Source of the DNA: Treponema sp.
Lineage (GTDB): Bacteria > Spirochaetota > Spirochaetia > Treponematales > Treponemataceae
DNA: 64,000 nucleotides
Direction of reading: 5' to 3'
Assembly (NCBI GenBank): GCA_017553635.1
Contig: JAFZKN010000014.1
Span: 1 to 64,000, forward strand
Shown here: one piece after another, positions 58,374 to 64,000 of the stretch
Position numbering within the stretch: the stretch's first letter is position 1
Layout of the letters: each line of letters begins with the position of its first letter
Notes under the pieces: generated by a model
The model's input: only the letters and a program-made list of their open reading frames with translations
The model's database searches: none
Told to the model about the DNA's origin: nothing
Program-made: the position numbers and the translations under genes

Positions 58374-60275
58374 ATGAGCAATTTACCAAAATGGAATTTA
58401 GATTCAATTTATCCGGACATTAATTCTTCTGCATTTACAGACGCAGTTAAAAATTTTGAAGAGCAGATTGAACAGCTTTTAAAAATTAATTTAAATGATG
58501 GCGATGCCTTGCAGTCCATCGCAGATTTTTTTAAAGTTGACGAAACGACAGCTCCTCTTGCAAACACACTTGCAGCTTATTCTTATTCAGTTTATTCAAC
58601 TGACACAACAAACAAAGATTATCTTGATAACTTAAATAAAATCGAAAGCCTCATTACAGAATATGAAAATCAGTTAAACACTTTTTCAAAAAAACTTTCT
58701 GACTCTTCTTCGTACCTGGAAGAATTTTACAAAAAGTTTCCGCAATATAAAAAATATGAATTTTACATTAACGAAATTTTAGCTGACCATAAACACAGAC
58801 TCTCACCTGCAGAAGAAAAACTTGCTTCGACACTTCAGCAGACTGGAGGAAAAGCGTGGGACCGTCTTCATGAACAGTTAATTTCCAACTTACGCGATGA
58901 ACAGACTCAAAAACTTTTTAATGAATTAAGAAACGACGCATACTCGCCGGATGCAGAATTAAGAAAAACTTCGTGGCAAAAAGAAACAGCTATTTTAAAA
59001 CAAAACGAAATTGCATTTGCAGCATGTTTAAATAATTTAAAAGGCGAAACAACTTCTCTTCTTAACGAGAGAAAATGGAACAGCGCAATCGACCGAGCCC
59101 TCTTTTCTTCCAGAATGAAAAAAGAAACACTCGATGCATTAATCGGCGCAATCGAAGAAAGCCTCCCCGACTGGAGACGCTATTTAAAATCTAAAGCTGA
59201 ATATCTCAAAAAACATAATGCGACTGTAAGCACACCATGTGGAATAAACAGCGGCATCGCGTTTTACGATATGTATGCGCCGCTTCCGGATTGTGATGCC
59301 ACAGCTTCAAAGACCGGCAACGCGCGTTCTGCTGACGGCACAAATTGTAACGCCAGCAGTTCACAGACTAACAACGTGCCTTCTAAAAACACAAGCGCAC
59401 CATCGCTATTTACTAAATCATGGACCTTTGACGAAGCGCGCGACTACATCATAAAAGAATACAACTCGTTCTCACCGCGCATGGGCGACTTTGCCCGCAT
59501 GGCATTTGAGAAAAACTGGATCGATGCACCCATCTATCCTGGAAAAGTCGGCGGCGCTTACTGCCAGGATTTTTATGTTCAAAAAGAATCACGTGTCCTC
59601 ACAAATTTTACAGGAGCATTCAGCGACATAATAACACTCGCACATGAACTTGGACATGCGTTCCACTTTAACTGCATAAAAGACAGAGATTATAAGAACG
59701 CAGTTTACCCGATGACACTTGCCGAAACTGCAAGCACCTTTGCAGAAACAATCGTAAAGCAGGACATTTTAAAAACTGCATGCGAACAGGATAAAATAAA
59801 ACTCCTTGAACTTGACCTTCAGGATACATGTGCTGTCTTAGTCGACATCTTGAGCCGCTTTTATTTTGAACGCTCAGTATTTGAAGAACGAAAAAGCGGC
59901 GAGCTTGGTTCCGAAGACTTCTGCCGCCTCATGCGCGACGCCCAGCAAAAATCCTACGGCGACGGCTTAAACGACGAACGCCACGAATACATGTGGGCTG
60001 TAAAATCCCATTACTACAGCGTAGATCTTGATTTTTATAATTTCCCTTACGCATTTGGCCAGCTGTTTTCGGCAGGACTTTATTCACGCTTTAAAAAAGA
60101 AGGCAGCGCATTTGCCTCTGTCTACTGCGACCTCTTAGCCGACACCGGCTCCATGACCTGCGAAGACCTCTGCCTCAAAGCCGGCTTTGACATCACCACA
60201 AAAGAGTTCTGGAAAACCGGCATCGACATGTATGTCAAAGAAATCGATGAGTTTTGCAAGCTGTGCGAGGGGTAG
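58374..60275 (+). CDS. pepF: M3B oligoendopeptidase F
   Basis: A 633-residue zinc peptidase that trims oligopeptides in the cytoplasm. The HELGH zinc motif lies near residues 424-428 in LAHELGHAFHFN, with the third ligand Glu downstream in AETASTFAETI. Residues ~309-346 are a Ser/Asn/Thr/Ala-rich in-frame insertion between MYAPLPD and KSWTFDEA, absent from typical PepF. The ATG at 58374 is 6 nt after TATAAT, with no ribosome site, so the mRNA may be leaderless. A decayed copy of its 3' end lies at 62328-62400. Confidence 0.93.
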   Translation: MSNLPKWNLDSIYPDINSSAFTDAVKNFEEQIEQLLKINLNDGDALQSIADFFKVDETTAPLANTLAAYSYSVYSTDTTNKDYLDNLNKIESLITEYENQLNTFSKKLSDSSSYLEEFYKKFPQYKKYEFYINEILADHKHRLSPAEEKLASTLQQTGGKAWDRLHEQLISNLRDEQTQKLFNELRNDAYSPDAELRKTSWQKETAILKQNEIAFAACLNNLKGETTSLLNERKWNSAIDRALFSSRMKKETLDALIGAIEESLPDWRRYLKSKAEYLKKHNATVSTPCGINSGIAFYDMYAPLPDCDATASKTGNARSADGTNCNASSSQTNNVPSKNTSAPSLFTKSWTFDEARDYIIKEYNSFSPRMGDFARMAFEKNWIDAPIYPGKVGGAYCQDFYVQKESRVLTNFTGAFSDIITLAHELGHAFHFNCIKDRDYKNAVYPMTLAETASTFAETIVKQDILKTACEQDKIKLLELDLQDTCAVLVDILSRFYFERSVFEERKSGELGSEDFCRLMRDAQQKSYGDGLNDERHEYMWAVKSHYYSVDLDFYNFPYAFGQLFSAGLYSRFKKEGSAFASVYCDLLADTGSMTCEDLCLKAGFDITTKEFWKTGIDMYVKEIDEFCKLCEG

Positions 60276-60307
60276 GGATAAAATAACGTGTAATGGTAAA
60301 AAACTTT

Positions 60308-61375
60308 TTACTTAAGTTGAAGCTTCTGATTATTCTGTAATTTTGCCAGTAGCGGTTTGTAAAGTGATGAGTCATCTATCTTTGTTATTGTCGTGATTTT
60401 TCTGCCTCCGTCTTTTGAAGATGAACCGCAGTGATATATTTTTTCTTCGGGTGTGTTGTAATCAAGAATGATATACCTGTCATGAAAGATATTATTCGCT
60501 TTTTTTATGGCGATTTTCAAACCAGAGTATTCTTTGCAAAAATCGTTAAACTCAACTTTGTGTAATCCATTATTTGTGTTATCAGTGAAAATCGTAACAG
60601 CAATATTTTGTTTTGCATGCTTAAAAAGAACGAGTGTTTTTAGCGAAATATAATTATCAATAATGGTGATGGTTTTGTTTGCCAGAGTATAAATCTGCTG
60701 ATATGCTAAATCGTTTTCTACAGGTTGCCCGTTTAAAACTAACCATCCTGGTGGAATTTCTGGTTTTCCAAGATTCAACATGATAGGCGAGAGTTCAGAT
60801 TTTCTTACCATATCACCTAGGTTTCTTACGACATTTTCTACCTTATCGTCTATTTCTGTGAGTTGTTGTCGGAATTCCACAATATTTTGTGCATTATCGG
60901 CTGTTTGTAATGAAAGTCGTAAGAAATCACGATGATTTAAGATTTCCTGATTTTCAATAACATAGTCTTTCATCTTCTTAAACAGACGAACAAGAGCCTT
61001 GCTTTGTTTTGTAGCAAGTTCGCCTTTTAGAACTGTCATGAGCATGTAAACGCCCTGTTCGGTGAAGGCGTAAGGAAGTTTTCTTACACCTCCCCAACTT
61101 GAAGTCGAAATTTTCGACTTCAAGTTATATTCATCTCCTAAGGTTGAAATTTTCGACCTTAGAATTACATTCTTTTCCCCTTTAGTTAATTGAAACATTA
61201 AATCTTCTTCATCAAATTTTTCAATATTATTCTTAACTTGTTCGTTTAATCGCTTTGTCGTATATCCATAAATATCCGCCAGGTCCGAATCCAGCATAAC
61301 CTGAACACCGCGGATAATATAAATTTTATCTTTTAATTGCGTTTCATTCAAAAGTAATTTATTTTGTTCATCCAT
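60308..61375 (-). CDS. ORF6N-domain (KilA-N-related) phage-type regulator
   Basis: A 355-residue protein. The N-terminal ORF6N domain spans residues ~8-120 (IYIIRGVQVMLDSDLADIYGYTTKRLNEQVKNN, then RKLPYAFTEQGVYMLMTVLKG). A helical middle and a C-terminal domain of unknown role follow. ORF6N proteins are DNA-binding antirepressor-like proteins of phages and mobile elements. Two tandem L(R/K)SKIST segments near residues 71-93 are each encoded by a palindrome. The ATG at 61375 has GAGGA 6 nt upstream. Confidence 0.88.
   Translation of the reverse strand: MDEQNKLLLNETQLKDKIYIIRGVQVMLDSDLADIYGYTTKRLNEQVKNNIEKFDEEDLMFQLTKGEKNVILRSKISTLGDEYNLKSKISTSSWGGVRKLPYAFTEQGVYMLMTVLKGELATKQSKALVRLFKKMKDYVIENQEILNHRDFLRLSLQTADNAQNIVEFRQQLTEIDDKVENVVRNLGDMVRKSELSPIMLNLGKPEIPPGWLVLNGQPVENDLAYQQIYTLANKTITIIDNYISLKTLVLFKHAKQNIAVTIFTDNTNNGLHKVEFNDFCKEYSGLKIAIKKANNIFHDRYIILDYNTPEEKIYHCGSSSKDGGRKITTITKIDDSSLYKPLLAKLQNNQKLQLK
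61096..61162. repeat. Two palindromes inside the ORF6N gene
   Basis: 61096-61126 is a perfect 31-bp palindrome with arms AACTTGAAGTCGAAA and its complement. 61138-61162 is a 25-bp palindrome with one imperfect pair, sharing the core GAAATTTTCGAC. Both encode SKIST, so they arose by duplication. Confidence 0.85.
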
Positions 61376-61425
61376 AATCAATCCTCACTCTTTAATAAAT
61401 TACAGATTTCCTACATAATTTAATC

Positions 61426-61902
61426 ATGCAGAATATATCTCAAATCAACTTTGAAGAAATTGACTCCTACATCAAAACAGAATTCCGATACGCCTCTCAA
61501 GAAGGCATACAGGAAATCAAAAGCCCAACTCCAAATTATGGTTCAATCACTGACTTCATTCAGAAATCGGACGATATTCTTCAGGATAACATCCGAAAAA
61601 TAATTCTTTCCAAGCAACTGGATGAAGTTGAAGTCTATAAAAAGGCCGATATAGACCGCAAACTTTTTTCCAAAATACGAACACAGCCAGATTATCACCC
61701 AAATAAAAATACACTACTCAAACTTTGTCTTGCAATGAATCTCAATACAGACGAAACAGAAGATCTGTTAAAATCAGCCGGTTATTCTCTTTCAAAAAGT
61801 TTGCAATCAGATTTGATTTTACGATATTGTTTTAGTCATCGTATTTTTGATGTAATAACAGTAAACCAAATTCTTGATCACTATGGTGAAAAGGTTATTT
61901 AG
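61426..61902 (+). CDS. Putative helix-turn-helix regulator of a mobile segment
   Basis: A 158-residue protein. The C-terminal ~95 residues (YKKADIDRKLFSKIRTQPDYHPNKNTLLKLCLAMNLNTDETEDLLKSAGYSL) are an XRE-like helical domain of a family often found in phage or abortive-infection-type loci. The N-terminus is not recognised. CATAAT ends 6 nt before the ATG and there is no ribosome site, so the message is likely leaderless. It diverges from the ORF6N gene and overlaps the convergent 61895-62263 gene by 8 nt. Confidence 0.72.
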   Translation: MQNISQINFEEIDSYIKTEFRYASQEGIQEIKSPTPNYGSITDFIQKSDDILQDNIRKIILSKQLDEVEVYKKADIDRKLFSKIRTQPDYHPNKNTLLKLCLAMNLNTDETEDLLKSAGYSLSKSLQSDLILRYCFSHRIFDVITVNQILDHYGEKVI

Positions 61903-62263
61903 ATTCTTTCTCTTTAAATTCATAATCTTTAGACCATTTTTCCCCAAAGAACGAAACTCTGGCAAACGGTTTTCCATCTTTTTTGATAAATAGATATGGT
62001 TTGTCTTTTGAAATCTGCGTAAGTGATTCCTGCGTAATTTCTGAAATATCTTTTATTTCAGAAAAAAGGTCTTCAAAAAAATGGCCGATTACATAACTAA
62101 CCGTGCAATTATGCCTGTCAGCTATTTGTCTCAATTCTTTTGTCGTGTCATCGGGCAAAGAAAGCAATTCATGTGAAAAGTATGGCAAAGGTGAAAGCTC
62201 AACTGATTTAAATTTTTCAAACAATTCAGCTTGCGTATTTTCTGTCGTTTCTTTTTTAGTCAT
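61895..62263 (-). CDS. Small hypothetical protein
   Basis: A 122-residue acidic protein with an N-terminal low-complexity segment, a helical middle (TKELRQIADRHNCTVSYVIGHFFEDLFSEI) that could be a DNA-binding or coiled region, and a short C-terminal beta part. An AGGAGGAA site precedes its start. No family recognised. It forms a small cluster with the ORF6N and helix-turn-helix genes. Confidence 0.6.
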   Translation of the reverse strand: MTKKETTENTQAELFEKFKSVELSPLPYFSHELLSLPDDTTKELRQIADRHNCTVSYVIGHFFEDLFSEIKDISEITQESLTQISKDKPYLFIKKDGKPFARVSFFGEKWSKDYEFKEKESK

Positions 62264-62327
62264 AAAAATTCCTCCTTCTAGTTAAAGTAAGGATACAGTA
62301 TGAACATTTAGAAGTGGTCGCTTTCAA

Positions 62328-62400
62328 AGCGACAAATATATTTTTAGCCGACACTGGTTCAATGAGCTGTGAAGAGTTCTGTAAGCTTTGCGAGGGGTAA
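62328..62400 (+). pseudogene. Relic of a second pepF 3' end
   Basis: In frame it reads LADTGSMSCEEFCKLCEG and a stop. This equals the pepF segment LADTGSMTCE joined directly to the last residues EFCKLCEG, with about 29 codons missing between. Third-base differences from the intact gene show it is not a recent copy. With the pepF 3' end at 60251-60275 it brackets the ORF6N/helix-turn-helix segment. Confidence 0.85.
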
Positions 62401-62502
62401 AACCTTCCAGTTAGTAATTTTTGAAAGGTATGAAAAATTTGACGGATAATTCAACGTATTTCACTCTTGAAACACTTCAGCAATAGATTCCCTTGGCAAT
62501 AT

Positions 62503-63501
62503 TTATTTTCCAATATTTGTACATCCAGAAAACATACCGTCATTATATGATATGTTTTGTAATTCTAGCAGTGTTTTTGGAACTTTAGTAAGAGATATGC
62601 AATTCATAAACATGCCCCTATAGCAACAATCTGCTAATTCATTTGCTGGTAAATCAGGGACTGTTAAAAGAGAGGTGCACTCACCAAACATATAAGCATA
62701 GCAATTATTTTTTAAAATAGTTGCCGGAAGTTTTGGAGCAACATTAAGAGAAGTACAACCTCTAAACATATTGGTGTAACAATATTTCGCTAATTCAACT
62801 GAATTAAGTTCTGGAGCTCCATTTAATGAAGTACACCCTGCAAACATACATTCATAACAAAATTCAGACAATTGTGTTGCAGGAAGTTTTGGAGCAATAG
62901 TTATAGAGGTGCATTCTCTAAACATTTCAACGTAACATCCATTTGCAAGGGAAATCGCAGGAAGGCTTGGTGCTTTTGATAATTTAGAACACCCTTCGAA
63001 CATTCTACCATAACAATTTTCATTTAATATTGTTGCGGGCAAGATCAATTCATTATTTTCGTGATTTTTTATATATCTATTATTACAAAATAAACCATAA
63101 AATGCAAAAGGCGAAAGCTCATTTAATTCACTGTATTTTGTTGAATTTAGCAAACTCATTACATTGCCGTATATATAACAATCTGAAGTACATTGGATGG
63201 AAAAGAATTTAAAATAATCATTGTTTGTTCCATCAGCGATGAAAACAACTTTATCTCCAGATGACAATCTAATTGAAATATTTGATTTAATTTCTTTGAA
63301 TTTCTCTTTGTTTTTCTTATATTTTAGATTTGAGATTTGTTGCAAATTTTTAAAAAAAATTTCTCCATTATTAATTGCCTCAAATGTAAGCGGTATTTCA
63401 TTTGGATCATAATCTGTATTCTTAGAACAACTAAAAAGAATAAAAGAAAAAATTATCAAAAATAAAACTATTTTATTTTTGAAAAACTTTATTAAACTCA
63501 T
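62503..63501 (-). CDS. LRR-type (BspA/DUF285-like) surface lipoprotein 4
   Basis: A 332-residue diverged, AT-rich relative of lipoproteins 1 and 2: lysine-rich signal peptide (FFKNKIVLFLIIFSFILF) with lipobox LFSC, the same N-terminal domain (IPLTFEAINNGEIFFKNL, CTSDCYIYGNVMSLL), then six 26-residue repeats (CYGRMFEGCSKLSKAPSLPAISLA and similar). ATG 63501 is preferred (GAAGAG 8 nt upstream) over GTG 63510. It lies 22 nt downstream of another lipoprotein gene, probably in one operon. Confidence 0.85.
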   Translation of the reverse strand: MSLIKFFKNKIVLFLIIFSFILFSCSKNTDYDPNEIPLTFEAINNGEIFFKNLQQISNLKYKKNKEKFKEIKSNISIRLSSGDKVVFIADGTNNDYFKFFSIQCTSDCYIYGNVMSLLNSTKYSELNELSPFAFYGLFCNNRYIKNHENNELILPATILNENCYGRMFEGCSKLSKAPSLPAISLANGCYVEMFRECTSITIAPKLPATQLSEFCYECMFAGCTSLNGAPELNSVELAKYCYTNMFRGCTSLNVAPKLPATILKNNCYAYMFGECTSLLTVPDLPANELADCCYRGMFMNCISLTKVPKTLLELQNISYNDGMFSGCTNIGK

Positions 63502-63523
63502 AATGTTCACTCTTCATATATAA

Positions 63524-63961
63524 TTATTCAAATATCAAAACTGTTAATTCATCTTCGGATATTGCTTTTATTTTTACTTTTCTAGGAATATACCCTTCTC
63601 TGTTATCAATTTGATCCTTAAGATTTCGACAGCTTGTATCAAGAATGCTTGACTTGACCTGGAGAATAGAACCTTTTCGTAAATGGACTTTAGTAGTTCT
63701 TCCATCAAGTACATTTTCTAAATATAAATTATATCCAAATAGACCACTTTTTTTAATATCTTGTATAATTATACAAGGAAACCCATTGTACTCAAAGAAA
63801 AAAAAGGTTGTCTCAAGAGGCCATTCAAAGTAATAAAATTCACCAAAAAGATCTCCCACATGATATGTCATTTCTTTAGACTTTTCTGATTTGCAATTTA
63901 AGAATAACAGGGGAAGGCAAAGTAAATATACAATTTTTATTAAATAACTTTTTCTTCGCAT
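63524..63961 (-). CDS. Lipoprotein, hypothetical
   Basis: A 145-residue protein with a lipoprotein signal (IKIVYLLCLPLLFLNC, Cys near 23) after an MRRKSY start. The mature part is beta-rich with aromatic strands (YYFEWPLETTFFFFEYNGF) and no known family. AGGAGAGG precedes the ATG. Upstream of the LRR lipoprotein gene on the same strand. Confidence 0.68.
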   Translation of the reverse strand: MRRKSYLIKIVYLLCLPLLFLNCKSEKSKEMTYHVGDLFGEFYYFEWPLETTFFFFEYNGFPCIIIQDIKKSGLFGYNLYLENVLDGRTTKVHLRKGSILQVKSSILDTSCRNLKDQIDNREGYIPRKVKIKAISEDELTVLIFE

Positions 63962-64000
63962 TGACCTCTCCTCAATAATAGTGGTTTACAAAAATATTTA

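Overview
This 64-kb window most likely comes from the chromosome of a host-associated treponeme (phylum Spirochaetota). I infer this from gene content, not from a database search. The phenylalanyl-tRNA synthetase beta chain is of the short archaeal/eukaryotic type typical of spirochaetes. There are many lipoproteins and signal-peptide proteins, LRR (BspA/DUF285-like) surface lipoproteins, HD-GYP c-di-GMP phosphodiesterases and an outer-membrane sorting/MMPL export locus. The DNA is AT-rich. No rRNA, tRNA or CRISPR array was seen.

Layout. 1-1415: start of a type I restriction methylase (hsdM), running off the left edge. 1.6-5.5 kb: small zinc-ribbon, shrunken formylglutamate-amidohydrolase and possible HIRAN genes, a divergent WYL regulator and a HAD phosphatase. 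5.5-12.7 kb: pheT, then a ketosynthase / ApeP-type dehydratase / ketosynthase set and a B12-type radical SAM protein, all on the minus strand. 12.8-15.8 kb: exported proteins, a HigBA-type toxin-antitoxin unit followed by an attC-like inverted repeat, and a TM2 protein. 15.9-18.9 kb: pyrB-pyrI-pyrC. 18.95-19.08 kb: the 4.5S SRP RNA. 19.1-24.7 kb: an Rpn-family nuclease, a YD-repeat exported protein, a giant beta-propeller HD-GYP sensor and two half-size DMT transporters. 24.8-27 kb: hisG-hisB and a DUF975 membrane protein. 27-36.6 kb: aldo-keto reductase, LigB-AMMECR1 fusion, zincins, MarR/PPOx pair, rsmG and rsmE. 36.6-39.9 kb: membrane HD-GYP, M29 peptidase, ABC ATPase. 40-45.4 kb: outer-membrane protein, LolA-like protein and MMPL exporter, facing a TetR gene across four operator palindromes. 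45.4-47.8 kb: thiM-thiE-thiD under a TPP riboswitch. 47.8-54.1 kb: GNAT, methyltransferase, EttA, a broken aspartyl-protease gene, acyl-CoA synthetase and mtnN. 54.2-57.7 kb: a large palindrome, a candidate sRNA, three lipoproteins with near-identical promoters and signal peptides, and a dead thioredoxin gene. 57.9-64 kb: pepF, a small ORF6N/HTH segment bounded by a repeat of the pepF 3' end, and an LRR lipoprotein on the minus strand.

Themes. (1) At least eight genes have a good -10 hexamer ending 5-7 nt before the ATG and no Shine-Dalgarno sequence, so leaderless mRNAs appear common. (2) Gene debris is frequent: fragments of rsmG, pepF, a BRO-N gene, a retropepsin-like gene and a thioredoxin. 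(3) Long palindromes sit between genes and inside the ORF6N gene. (4) Several enzymes carry Ser/Thr/Asn/Asp-rich in-frame insertions. I did not find one clearly new defence or metabolic system. The best candidates for something undescribed are the fatty-acid-like KS-DH-KS/radical SAM locus, the candidate sRNA with an anti-Shine-Dalgarno loop beside the lipoprotein array, the toxin-antitoxin cassette with an attC-like site, and the start-codon hairpin of the Rpn gene.
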